Positions 48,107 through 58,551 of a stretch of DNA of 64,000 bases are shown piece after piece (positions within the stretch are counted from its first letter, which is position 1; each line of letters starts with the position of its first letter). Origin of the DNA: Pseudopithomyces maydicus (Eukaryota; Ascomycota; Dothideomycetes; Pleosporales; Didymosphaeriaceae); NCBI GenBank assembly GCA_026873275.1, contig JANTUC010000002.1, positions 744,001-808,000 of the forward strand, in the 5' to 3' direction. The notes under the pieces were generated by a model that was not told where the DNA came from, made no database searches, and saw only the letters and a program-made list of their open reading frames with translations. The position numbers and the translations under genes are program-made.

Positions 48107-50337
48107 ATGTATCTCTCAAGGGTCATATCGTCGCTAGCATCAGCCGCGGTGTTGGCCAATGTTGCGCTGGCTGATCTCAGGATCACGGCAGACAACCATT
48201 CTTTTGGCGGTGTTAATTTCCCACAGCTCCAGTTTTTGGAACCGACATATCGAGAGGAAGTCATTCGGGCGATTGCCAAGACGAATGCGAGGGTGATTCG
48301 TCTCTTTAGTACGCGATTGTAAAGACATTTGGTGTTGACATTCGACTAATTGTGTATAGTCCGAGGGGATGAGCATCATAGCGATGTAAGAGGTATTTCA
48401 TCCATTTGAATACCGATGCTAAAAATTTCTAGCCTGAACCAAGCATTGGGGGATTCGATCGAGCTTTGTTGAATCAGTTTGACGATACCTTGGCTGCTAT
48501 TCATCGAATATCTGAGGGTTCGTATCGGTTCCTTTGCCACCATGTTTTTGGCATCTAACCACGTGAAGGCAAGATCAAGGTCATCATTGCGCCCCACGAT
48601 GCACATGCTCTGCGGGGCTCGAATAACGTACCTTGCGATGCGTACTGTAAACAGCTCAACGGTGCATTTTTAGATTTCTACAGTGTGGATGAATGTATGT
48701 TCGCCAGTTTTTCCTTCATTAGCAAAGTCAAAAGGTATTCTAACTCTGTGATAGATCGAACGTACTATAAGACGCGTCTAGAAGTGTTCTTCAAGCATTA
48801 CGCATCTAAAAACTTTGAGGGAAGACCGTGGAGTGATCTAAGCGAAGTCATACTGGTACGTAAAGCAGGTGGTTATTTACCATGTCAAGAAAGAAATGTT
48901 AATGCGAGGATAGGGAGTCGATGTGCAGAATGAACCGTGGTCTGGTATTTGGCCGATCCCTGCTGGAGAACCATGGCTGTGCGATATTGCCACATACCTG
49001 AAAGATGATATAGGCCTCGGCGAGAGTAACATTGCTGTCATTACCGGGGGTATCTCTGGAGCACAGACGGTTGATGGTGTCCAAAATTTCCCGGAATCCG
49101 CCTGGACCTGTCCGGGTATCGATGTCATTGGTATTCACGGCTACTTCGCTCAGGGTGAAGAAGAAACAGCAGGTACTCCATGGGCGAAACTGTTCTTACC
49201 CGGTGATACGTTGACTGGTCGTGCGTTGGGCAACAAACTGCTTCTCGTGGAGGAGTGGTCATATATGAATACTGACCAGGGATTGAGCTACAAGAAACAG
49301 GCGATATTTGATCAAGGAAATGCTCTCAACTACCGCGGTATTCCCTGGGTAGGGAGTCAATGCCCCCCTTTTTGAAGAATCTCAACTCTGACGATTTGCA
49401 GATATACTCACACCTCACATTCAAGGACGAAGGAACCACTCCAAAAATTAGCATCCTGAGGGAGTCTCGATTTGCTATCGGCGCTTTGACTGACGTTCTT
49501 ACGCGTGCTTTCCGATCACGGTCCAACTTCAACTGGTCCAAGTACCTGTCTCCTCCATCTGAAGGTCTGAGCAATTTGACCACGCTGCCACTGAACCCCT
49601 ACATTCCCGAGCAAAGCTCTTGCACATTTGGTTGTGAAGGTCATCTCTGCGACGCCGGAGATGGCTGCCGCCCTGATCTCTTCTGCAAAAACAGCATATG
49701 TCAGCGTCCTGCAGAATCGCAGCCCGGAAAAATAGGCGATGTTTGCAACAGCAAAAACCCGTGTCTCGAGCATCTGAAATGCGCGTCAGGAACCTGCCAG
49801 CAATGCAAAGAGCGGGCTACCATCCAGCCTTGGGACCGCCGCAAAGAGAACGATCTCAACTCTCACAACCCTTTCCGCCGAGACCCCATAGCCGCCAACT
49901 CGATCAACGCACAATGTCACCCTGATACAACGAACGCATTCTTTATCCCACCTCGTCCACTCTGTTCTCTCCCATCGCGTGTTGACCCGCGCGGTAACCC
50001 GTGTACCAACGCACAACACTGCGACGCGAATCAGTACTGCGATTGGGGTCTCTGCAAGCGCTGTACAGAGGGCTGCCTTGGCATGGCATGCCGCAGCAAT
50101 AACAAGTGCAAGACTGGTTTCTGCAACTCTCACGGCCGGTGCGATTACCCTGGTAAGAAAAAGATTGTATTCGGACCAGGTGGCGGCAGGGCGACAACAA
50201 GGAACAGGAAGGGGCCTGGATATAATCTGAACTTGCCGAAGGGAGAGGGAAGAGGCCCGAATAAGGTAAGGGATGAGGCTATGAAGGTGAATATTCCGAA
50301 GCAGGAGGTTGTTGCAACGGCCCAAGCGACGGCGTGA
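48107..50337 (+). CDS. Secreted GH5-like glycosidase with cysteine-rich C-terminus
   Basis: Probable extracellular glycoside hydrolase, TIM-barrel GH5 type. My model has seven exons: 48107-48308, 48360-48385, 48433-48517, 48569-48694, 48755-48855, 48914-49348 and 49402-50337, total 636 aa. A signal peptide ends near residue 22 (SAAVLANVALA). The barrel includes FGGVNFPQLQFLEP, KVIIAPHDAHALRGSNN, the acid/base Glu in VDVQNEPWSG (about residue 187) and the likely nucleophile in LLLVEEWSY. The tail from about residue 399 has more than 25 cysteines in short CxxxC-type units (SSCTFGCEGHLC, QYCDWGLCKRC, CRSNNKCKTGFC) and no recognised carbohydrate-binding module, then a Gly/Lys-rich end. Substrate unknown; the 26-nt exon is odd but in frame and fits the barrel. 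Confidence 0.75.
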
Positions 50338-50757
50338 TTATATGTAAGGTTATAGGTCGTAAGAGAATGGCTTCATTTTAGTTACCCAGGCGCAACACTG
50401 TGCCCTTAGAGACAGATGAACATGGCTTTATCATGATCCAACGGCTAGAACTTCAGAAGTTAGTGAAGTAAAGAGATAGAAAAGATAGAGGTCATAAAAG
50501 GCCCGCTAAACACGGCGCTAAAGAGAGATTACAGCTACCCTAAAACTATATCGACATGCACCTGCTTGTTGCAGAAAAGCGAGGCCCACCTACCATTGCC
50601 CAGTCACACATGCTCAAATACACCCGTGCGCCCTGACCAAGCCACACTACGTCACCCCACCTCGATGCGCATCTGTCAACCTCTCCGACACCGAGCAACA
50701 GTCTTCCTCAACATCAATAAACCTTCTCCCGTTTCGATTCCGAGACAGGTTTCCAAG
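50338..50757. other. Intergenic region between GH5-like and DUF3632 genes
   Basis: About 420 bp. The left part is AT-rich and the right part CA/CT-rich, typical of a leader. No gene seen. Confidence 0.5.
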
Positions 50758-51621
50758 ATGCAACAACGAGAGAAGATCGAAAAAGTGCTTTCCGAAACCA
50801 ACGATGAACCCACACAGATCGATCGCATTGCGGAAATTCGTGGATGGTTCCGTCCTGGGAAGGACAGCATATTCTATCCGGCCGTACAAAACTATGTGAA
50901 CAATAAATCAGATCTGCAAACAGCAGTGGCCCAGATAACAAAACCCATCGATGAAGCCATCACTGCTCAGAAGTTCGACAGCATCAGCTGGGAAGATCTA
51001 TGGAACTCGATTGTCCATTCTGCAAAGAGAATACCGTTCCAGCAAAACAAACATTCACAACTCCTCGACCTGGTGAAAGCGATCAAGAAGCACCCAGAGC
51101 CATCTCCGACACAAGAGCAGTCTAAATATGATACCTTATTTGGTCTGGGTCTGCAAGTGCGTGAGGCCTACAACGACAACCCGAGGGTAGATGTCGGCAA
51201 ATATCCTCCAGAAACTCATGCTTGGACGAATCTTAATTACTTTCTCGCCCTTCTGACCGAGTCAGAGGTGCTCAAATTGCATATCTATGTGATTTGGGCG
51301 ATGCGGGATGCGCTCGAGGAGAAAGCGGATCCAGTACAAGAGTGGTATGATGCGAATGTACCGGCTGCGGCAATGTGGGTCTTGGTTCTTGGGAGAAAAT
51401 TGTACGAGAGGGAGGAGGATCTGACGCCGAAGGATGACTACGAAGGGAATCCTGCTCGCGGTGGTGAGTTGTGGACTGGGGGGTCGGAGTTCAGTAAGGC
51501 AAGGTGGGCGTTTTGGAAGAAGCGGTTTGGTGAGGTAGCACAGCATGAGGGAGTAAGGCAAGAGACGAAAGATATTGCAAAAGAGGCTGTCACTGCCATG
51601 GAGAAAGCTGAGAGCAGCTAA
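50758..51621 (+). CDS. DUF3632 family fungal protein
   Basis: Intronless, 287 aa, of unknown function. I assign DUF3632 from its pattern: an N-terminal helical part, SWEDLWNSIVHSAKRIPFQQNKHSQLLDLVKAI split by a short turn, then ETHAWTNLNYFLALLTES and YVIWAMRDALEE, ending in GGSEFSKARWAFWKKRF, a Trp-rich C-terminal helix. No transmembrane segment, signal peptide or catalytic motif. Proteins of this family are common in multiple copies in filamentous fungi. The Met at 50758 was chosen because the upstream in-frame extension (Met at 50665) has a Pro/Arg-rich composition unlike the rest. It is convergent with the alpha/beta hydrolase gene. Confidence 0.75.
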   Translation: MQQREKIEKVLSETNDEPTQIDRIAEIRGWFRPGKDSIFYPAVQNYVNNKSDLQTAVAQITKPIDEAITAQKFDSISWEDLWNSIVHSAKRIPFQQNKHSQLLDLVKAIKKHPEPSPTQEQSKYDTLFGLGLQVREAYNDNPRVDVGKYPPETHAWTNLNYFLALLTESEVLKLHIYVIWAMRDALEEKADPVQEWYDANVPAAAMWVLVLGRKLYEREEDLTPKDDYEGNPARGGELWTGGSEFSKARWAFWKKRFGEVAQHEGVRQETKDIAKEAVTAMEKAESS

Positions 51622-51678
51622 GCTGCGACGAACCATAAGAATAGGAAGTTTTGATTTTTTTCCCTACCTCCGCTTAGA

Positions 51679-52500
51679 CTAATAGCCTGGCTGAAAACAT
51701 GATTTCTCTACCTTCTTGAGCCAGTCACCTGCGATGGCATTGAATTCCTCAGCTTTGGCGTTATGCAACCAGTGACCCATACCGCCAATCACCACCACCT
51801 CATCCAAGGAATTAGAGCTAAGCTCCATCTCCTTCCTCGACCCCTCATCGTCAGCATAGATTGTCAGGTTTGGGATCCTACTTTTCTTCCTAAGCTCCAA
51901 ATATTCTTCCATGTTCATATCGATATGATGCGTCACCGACCCTTCAAGACACCCTCGAATCACATGAGGCTGAGTCTCCTCCACACGCCGAAGATATGCG
52001 ACTTTCATCCATTCAGGGATATCAGATCCATACATCGACGGCCACATCTTTAAATTCACAGCTGTGACGTTTCCCGCGGCCTTGTACGCAGCAATGACCT
52101 TGGCAGTCATCATCTCCAACTTGAAATGGTAAGGATCGACTGAAACGAGCGCCTTAAACAGCTCTGGCTGCTTGACGCCTAGCAGAGAGGTTATCATTGC
52201 GCCCATTGAGTGAGCGACTACCCTCACGTCCTTCTCATAACCGAGATGCTTTAGCAGTGCGGCGATATCTGCCGCATGATCACTAAGCTTGTAAGTTATA
52301 TCTGGGGGAGCGCTAGACTGGCCGTGGCCACGGAGATCGAATGCGATGACCCGGTATGTCTGGGCAAGTGGCGTGATGTGGAAATCCCAGTCGTGTGAGT
52401 TGCAGCACCAGCCGTGGACGAGGAGGAGTGGTTGACCGGTTTCGGGGCCATGGAGTGTGTAGAAGAGTTTAAGCGAAGATAATGGGCTGAAGAATGGCAT
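51679..52500 (-). CDS. Alpha/beta hydrolase
   Basis: Intronless gene of 273 aa, the usual size for a cytosolic alpha/beta hydrolase fold protein. Blocks in order: GQPLLLVHGWCCNSHDW (oxyanion-hole HG motif), VIAFDLRGHGQSS, the nucleophile elbow VVAHSMGAM with catalytic Ser near residue 97, and GGMGHWLH with the probable catalytic His near the C-terminus. The elbow is A-H-S-M-G rather than G-x-S-x-G, a common variant. The lid region is short. Substrate cannot be predicted. The C-terminus (VEKSCFQPGY) has no targeting signal. Convergent with the DUF3632 gene, only 57 bp between the stop codons. Confidence 0.88.
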   Translation of the reverse strand: MPFFSPLSSLKLFYTLHGPETGQPLLLVHGWCCNSHDWDFHITPLAQTYRVIAFDLRGHGQSSAPPDITYKLSDHAADIAALLKHLGYEKDVRVVAHSMGAMITSLLGVKQPELFKALVSVDPYHFKLEMMTAKVIAAYKAAGNVTAVNLKMWPSMYGSDIPEWMKVAYLRRVEETQPHVIRGCLEGSVTHHIDMNMEEYLELRKKSRIPNLTIYADDEGSRKEMELSSNSLDEVVVIGGMGHWLHNAKAEEFNAIAGDWLKKVEKSCFQPGY

Positions 52501-53892
52501 TGTGGGCCGAAGCTGCTTGGCCTTTTCTGATATGGCTTAGAGAGTTGAGTGCGAATTTGTTCAATTATGATGTGACGGTCGAGTTTGTTATGAGCAATGT
52601 GTTGGTGAAGAACTAGACCTGGTCTGAAGCTTGATGTACATCCCTCACTAGCTTTCTGGAGTGCTAACTTAAGCAATGCGTTTCGATTCCTCCCCGCCCA
52701 TGATATATGATTAAACTTGGATATTCCCACGCTAGCTGAAGCTAATTTAATAGGTCAAGGTCCTAAGGAATGTGCACGATGGACAGCCAATAGCAACTTT
52801 GGCATTTGTTCTGGAGTCGGTATGGCTTTGAAGACTTTGCATGAGGCTGAAAGTTGGTGGCCTGCTTAGACCTTTTCTGGTTGTCGAATCTCGCATTTCG
52901 CATACTAACAATTGTTTTCCCGTTTCAGTACGACCTTAGGCAGCCTCGATGGTAGGCCGCGCGAAGTGCCGGTAAAGCGTTAAGATACACTAAGTGTATA
53001 CTGCAATGTTCTATGATCATGAAACTAAAGTTGTCTAAGCTTTTGTAACCAGTCCAGTGGCTCAACAGAACTAATACATACATAGACACATTTTATCCCT
53101 ACATCACCCTACAAGAAGGCGTTCTGCGGCTCCTAATTACCAAGCGTCATGACAAAAATCTATACATAATTACATATGGGCTTCTTTTGCCATTTATCAA
53201 GCACGTTTTCGCGAGATCTTATTATACATGCCCTGTTCAGTAGACTCCCTGCTGCTTAATACTATCATCACACACACTATTTCCTCAAAAATAGTTTTTT
53301 TGGTGATATACAAAAGACTGAAAAAAATTACAATGGATTGATGGGCATTGCGAATGGACAAAGATTCTAAGCGGTGCTATCTACATATGGAAGGGTTATT
53401 ACATTGTATGGGTGTGACTTTACTTGTACTTTACGTCTCATAACACAAATCGAATTACCACGGAAATTTACAAATACCAGAAATTCCTATTTTCCCGTTC
53501 ATCCTTGCCGATAATCGGCCATCCAGGGACATAAAGAAGAACGATTTCTCTCTCGGGAGCCCGAACCGACGACTATTGTTAGCGAGTCAGGTACCCCGCG
53601 AACGCGTTCTACACCCTGTCAGGGTTGCGTTAGGAAGATGTTCTCCGCAACATGGTATCTTGTGGGCAATCAGCAGGCCAATTAGCGATGTGCTATACCA
53701 GAAAAGGGCCTTGAAGATCTGCGAGGTCATCCTTGGGTCTGGGTTGGCGGGGTAGAGATGTTCAGGTACGGCCGGTAAAGTATTAATGCAAGATATATCC
53801 TCTGGCGCTGGCGTCAGCTGCAGCGAAAAGTTTCGACAAAATTGTACTCGAAGGAGAAACACCATCATTGAACTTCTGTTCTATCAGTGAAA
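52501..53892. other. AT-rich intergenic region
   Basis: About 1.4 kb between the hydrolase start and the PRISE-type gene. Much of 52,700-53,580 is AT-rich with T- and A-runs. I find no open frame of weight. It marks the left edge of the accessory-looking stretch. Confidence 0.5.
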
Positions 53893-55158
53893 ATGGGAAA
53901 TCATGCGCTTGTCTATGGCGCGTCTGGGATCTCGGGATGGGCAATCGTCAACTCCATCCTGAACGATTATCCATCCAAAGATACCTTTACGAAGGTGTCT
54001 GCTCTTGTCAATAGGCCGTTGACGCGCGAGATGGCTCTTTGGCCAAATGATCCAAGATTGCAAATTGTGTCAGGGATCGACCTTTTGAAGGGCGACCAGA
54101 AGGAGTTGGAAAACACAATCAGGGAAAGGTCCCAGACGTAGACACTGTGACACAGGTATATTTCTATTGTAAGTAAATGAACTTCCACTACCTCTAGAAC
54201 ATCATCCTCACGTTCAGCAGCATATAAACAAATCGACGACAATGCAGCGGAGTGTAAAACGAACGAAGCAATGCTGGAGCGTGCGGTGACCGCAATAGAA
54301 AGTCTATCGCCAAAGCTGTCGTACGTCGTGCTGCCTTCTGGAACGAAGATATATGGTTGCCAGATGCTCGATAAATTCCCATTCGCAAACGACCTGCCAT
54401 TGCGCGAAACGCTTCCGCCAATCCCGGAGCCAGCGTTATCTGAACTTTTTTACTACAACCAGATTGACTGTCTAAAGCGTATCTCAAAGGGGAAAAGCTG
54501 GAACTGGTGCGAGGTCCGACCAGACAATATAATCGGATTTGTGCCAAACAATAATGCCTACTGCCTAGCACAAACACTGGCATTGTACCTTTCGCTCTAT
54601 CGTGCCGTGGAGGGAGAAGGAGCGAAGGTACCGTTCCCTGGAACCGAGAAATCGTGGGCGAACAGATACAACGAGTCGCCACAGGATATGGTTGCACATT
54701 TCTCAATATACGCGTCACTGCATCCTGAGAAGACCGCATCCGGTAGTTTCAATGTCGGTGGACAGGAGGATAATTGGAAAGGAAAGTGGCCGGTTATTTG
54801 CGATTACTTTGGTCTCAAGGGCACAGGCCCAGAAGAGAATTCTCCTCAACCCGGTGCGTATATTGCAGCTCATAGGAAAGATTGGGACGAGATGGAGCAG
54901 AAACATGGCTTGAAGAAAGGTTCTGTGGACAGTGACATCACCCACCCAGGGTTCCAGGTAAGCTACAACGGCTACAGACTGCACGATTATCAAGTGTACT
55001 TACAATTTCCACAGTACTTTATCATGACTATGTTTGATTTCGATCGCCAGATGAGCATGGAGGCTTCTCACAAAGCGGGCTACACGGAAGAGTTCAAGAC
55101 TCCAGAAACATGGAAACTTGCCTTTGATCGCATGCGTCAAGCGAAAGTTATCCCCTAA
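53893..55158 (+). CDS. PRISE-type (progesterone 5-beta-reductase/iridoid synthase-like) NAD(P)H reductase, frame broken by one base
   Basis: Short-chain-dehydrogenase-fold reductase acting on enones; in fungi such proteins often sit near secondary-metabolism genes. Exons 53893-54168, 54218-54957 and 55015-55158. The Rossmann start is ALVYGASGISGWAIVNSIL. The frame breaks within exon 1 near 54125-54127: upstream reads DLLKGDQKELENTIRE and downstream reads KVPDVDTVTQVYFY in the next frame, so one base appears to be missing in an A-run of three. With one base added, total length would be 1161 nt (386 aa), a normal size. Later blocks are AYKQIDDNAAECKTNEAML, RPDNIIGFVPNN and FNVGGQEDNWKGKW. The last intron (54958-55014, 57 nt) keeps frame, so it could also be read through. 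Whether a sequencing error or a real mutation is unknown. Confidence 0.8.
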
Positions 55159-56135
55159 AGCTAGTCGCTTTATCAGTTCAATATATGTATGCCCCTACTT
55201 CACTGCCGCTGTTGCACTTTTTTTGGGCATGTTGGTTCATGTCAGCGTTAGACGCCCGCCACCGTCTTTCACGTCTGTTATGAGGCTGTATCGCTCCCGG
55301 GATCGTTCTAGGAGAAATATAAGACGACCTTTTCGTCCGATATAAGACTGCATTCAATCCATTCCATAAACAAATGAGAATATAAGATGTCTATAGTATT
55401 GACTGAAGAATGCTATTATTGCCCTGTCATGAATTTGTTACATGCGAATGTTGACAGTGTATATTCGGAACCGTGCATGCTACATGGTATGTACATAGGC
55501 CGTTTCGAACGACCAATAGAAGAGTGGATATATTCACAATTCTACCGTTCCCCGCGAAAAGCTTGTTCCTGACCCTACACTCTGCCACCCGTAATGTGAT
55601 AGCGCAACAATCGAACGCGGGGTATACACAGCCGAACATGCGCCACATCAACTGCTCAACGCCCGGAGCTCTTCGGTATGGACATGACCTAGGTATTGAA
55701 GCATGTAAATCAATTTCTGGTAGGAACGTTCTCACAGTCCTCGTCATACGAATGCGCTTTTTAGACAGTATTGGCTCATAGATCACATCGTAAGACATGA
55801 CGTAGAAACTCACGCTCTCCTCTATGGTCTGCACACCTGAATTCGGATATGTTTTGGCGAATCGTGCCGTACTGAGTCGCTAACCGTACGGCGATGGCGC
55901 CCGATGTGCGGTTAGCATGGCGGGGTATTAGTGGGAGCAAGTCCCTGTGATCACTGGGGGCGAATATAATTGCATGGTATCGAGATCTTTCCCGCAGCTA
56001 GTTTGTCGAGTGCTTGCTCGGGGTCATAGTTACTATTATTCTCGTCGTTGCGATTCAGTCCTCACCTATTGCGTTACCTTTCGTGCCCCTGTATAGCATC
56101 AAGACGTCTGAGTAAATCGTTCAACCGCGTTTGCG
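55159..56135. promoter_or_regulatory. Intergenic region upstream of the P450 gene
   Basis: About 1 kb between two plus-strand genes. A perfect 8-bp inverted repeat (GCTAACCG at 55879-55886 and CGGTTAGC at 55909-55916, 22-nt spacer) lies about 220 bp upstream of the P450 start. It could be a regulator site or a hairpin; no proof. No gene seen. Confidence 0.45.
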
Positions 56136-57851
56136 ATGGGTATCGTGGACGAAGAGCGCATTAAGCAGCTTGCCATTTGGGCACCAGTTGCTGTGAGTTA
56201 TTCCCTGCGTATGGGTTGATAATATTGACTGACTTGTCGAAAGATCATTGTTTACTTCGTCGTTACAGCGATATATCGAATCACTCTTCACCCGCTTGCG
56301 AAATATCCGGGACCATTACTCTGGCGAATTTCTCCGATACCGAGCATAATATCTCTCCTCCGAGGCCGCATTTCGTTCGACTATAAGGTCCTTCACGATC
56401 GATATGGCCCCGTTGTGCGTGTGATGCCTAATGAGCTTTCTTTCAACACTGCGAAGGCCTGGGAAGACATTTATGGACACCGCGTAGGGTTAGCTAACAT
56501 GGATAAAGATCCTATTCATGTTGGTGCAGTTGAGGCAATTCCAGGAGCCACAAATTTGACCATGGCACCAGATATTCATCATGCTAGGCAGCGGAGGGCA
56601 CTTGCACATGCATTCAGTAAACAAGCGCTGTTGGAGCAGGAACCCATCTTGAAAGGCTATGTGAATCTATTCGTCCAAAGATTGCGAGAAATGGCGCACA
56701 GGGGTGAGCATGCGAATATGGTGTCATGGTTTAATTTCTGCACTTTCGACATCATCGGCGACTTGAGTTTCGGTGAACCATTTGGATGTCTGCAAGAAGG
56801 TAAGTCCGTGAGTGGCATAAATTCAGCTTCGTTGTCCTAATCGAATTGTCCAGGCGAAGGATCGGAATCTGCAAATTGGGTCGTCCTAGTCTACGAATCG
56901 ATTAAAGCGGGAGCACTCGAACAAGCGACTCGTCGTTTTGCCCAGCCTGGGAGCCTTGGTCAGCGCTTCATGATGTGGTGCATACCTTCTATCATCCGTG
57001 AACGTCGTTATAAACATCTCCGCAACTCGACCGAGAAGACCAATCGCCGAATGACCACGAAAACAGACCACCGCGATTTCATCTGGTACATTCTGAAGCA
57101 ACGAGAAAAGAAGAACGAAGTTAGCGACGACGAAGTGATCATGAACGCAGCACTATTCATGTGAGTCTACCGATTCTTGTTCAACATACTCAAGAGAACA
57201 TTTCTGATAATTTATAGTGTAGCTGGCAGTGAGACTACCGCGACCGAGCTTTGTGGTCTTACAAACTACCTACTACGAAACCCCGAAAAGTATAAGCTTA
57301 TTAAAGATGAACTCCGCTCAGCATGTAAATCTGAAGCTGATCTCAATATGGATGTGCTCGGCAACCTAACGTACATGAATGCTTGCATCGAGGAGGGTTT
57401 GCGCATCTTCCCGCCAGTCCCCATCGGCCTCCTTCGCACAGTCCCCAAAGGTGGTTCTATAATTGACGGACACGTGGTGCCTGAGAACACTTCCGTGTGT
57501 GTTGCATCTTGGGCAGCCGCTCACTCTGCAAAGAATTTTGCAGACCCGGATTCCTTCATCCCGGAGCGTTTCTTGGACACGCCAGAGAATAAGGCGCTCT
57601 ACGGGAACGATATCAAGAAGGCAGCGCAGCCGTTCTCCCTTGGTCCGCGTGGATGTATTGGAAGAAACTTGACCTACGTGGAGTTGAGACTCATCCTCGG
57701 AGCGTTACTATGGCATTTTGATCTAGAATTTGCGGATGGCGCACCGTTGTGGAGCCCGAAGGATGAATTTAAAGGACTCAGAGCGTATAACACCTGGGAG
57801 AAGAGTCCGCTGATGGTCAAGCTCACTGATATTCGCAAAACGCCTGCGTGA
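56136..57851 (+). CDS. Cytochrome P450 monooxygenase
   Basis: Membrane-anchored, heme-thiolate monooxygenase of the endoplasmic reticulum. Exons 56136-56192, 56244-56799, 56854-57160 and 57218-57851 join to 517 aa, standard for fungal P450s. An N-terminal anchor (IIVYFVVTAIYRITLHPLAKYPGP) is followed by the Pro-rich hinge. The I-helix motif is VAGSETTATEL, the K-helix ExxR is EEGLR, the PERF motif is IPERFL, and the heme loop is FSLGPRGCIGRNL with the Cys ligand. The general style (HPLAKYPGP, RVMPNELSFNTAKAWEDIYG) resembles secondary-metabolism P450s related to pisatin demethylase or isotrichodermin C-15 hydroxylase; substrate unknown. It lies about 1 kb downstream of the PRISE-type reductase on the same strand, so the two could act together. 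Confidence 0.93.
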
Positions 57852-58551
57852 AGCAACTGTGACTACAGTTTTGCATATCTAGGGTGTAGGATTGCATAAA
57901 ATGGTTGGACATTTTACGATGGTCGACATAGAATCATAGGGCACAATCATTCAGCGTCACTCGCTGGTAATTTCTCTGAAATATGACAACGCAAAGTCTC
58001 TCTTTTGCATCTCTGGCTCTTGTGTGACTCTTGTATTGCGCTGAGAAGAAGCAAAAGTTACTCAGTGTCAAATGCCCCAAAGTTTTTTGCGAAAGGTAAC
58101 ATGGACTGGGGTATAGAAATTGCTTATTTAAAATCAACGAGATATATCGAGAGAAGATAGGAATATACGTATTACCACCAAAACTTATAGTCGCCAACTC
58201 TGTGCCCAAGTGATGTACATTTATCACACATTCCTTGTTATAGTAAATCATAGGTATATTTTGAATGTGGTCTAGTGAAAGATGTTAGTTCCAAAACAGT
58301 CACTCGTCACTGCGTTTCTCAGACAGAGTCATTTGTGAAAGCTGAGTTCAACTCGCAAGAGGTAAAGTCATGCAGCACCGTATTTAAAGCCAGCAAATCC
58401 TTTTCTTCGTGACGCGATCTGTTCCCTCGAACCTCCTCTTCACATTTTGATAGGCAATCATCTTTGAGAATTGCTACTAAATATTATCCATCTTTACACT
58501 TCATTCCCTACCAGAAGCAAAGAACGAAAAACGAAAAACCGATTCTCCAGA
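57852..58551. other. Intergenic region between P450 and Cys-rich unknown gene
   Basis: About 700 bp, AT-rich, with A-rich leader near 58,520-58,545. No other gene or motif seen. Confidence 0.5.
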
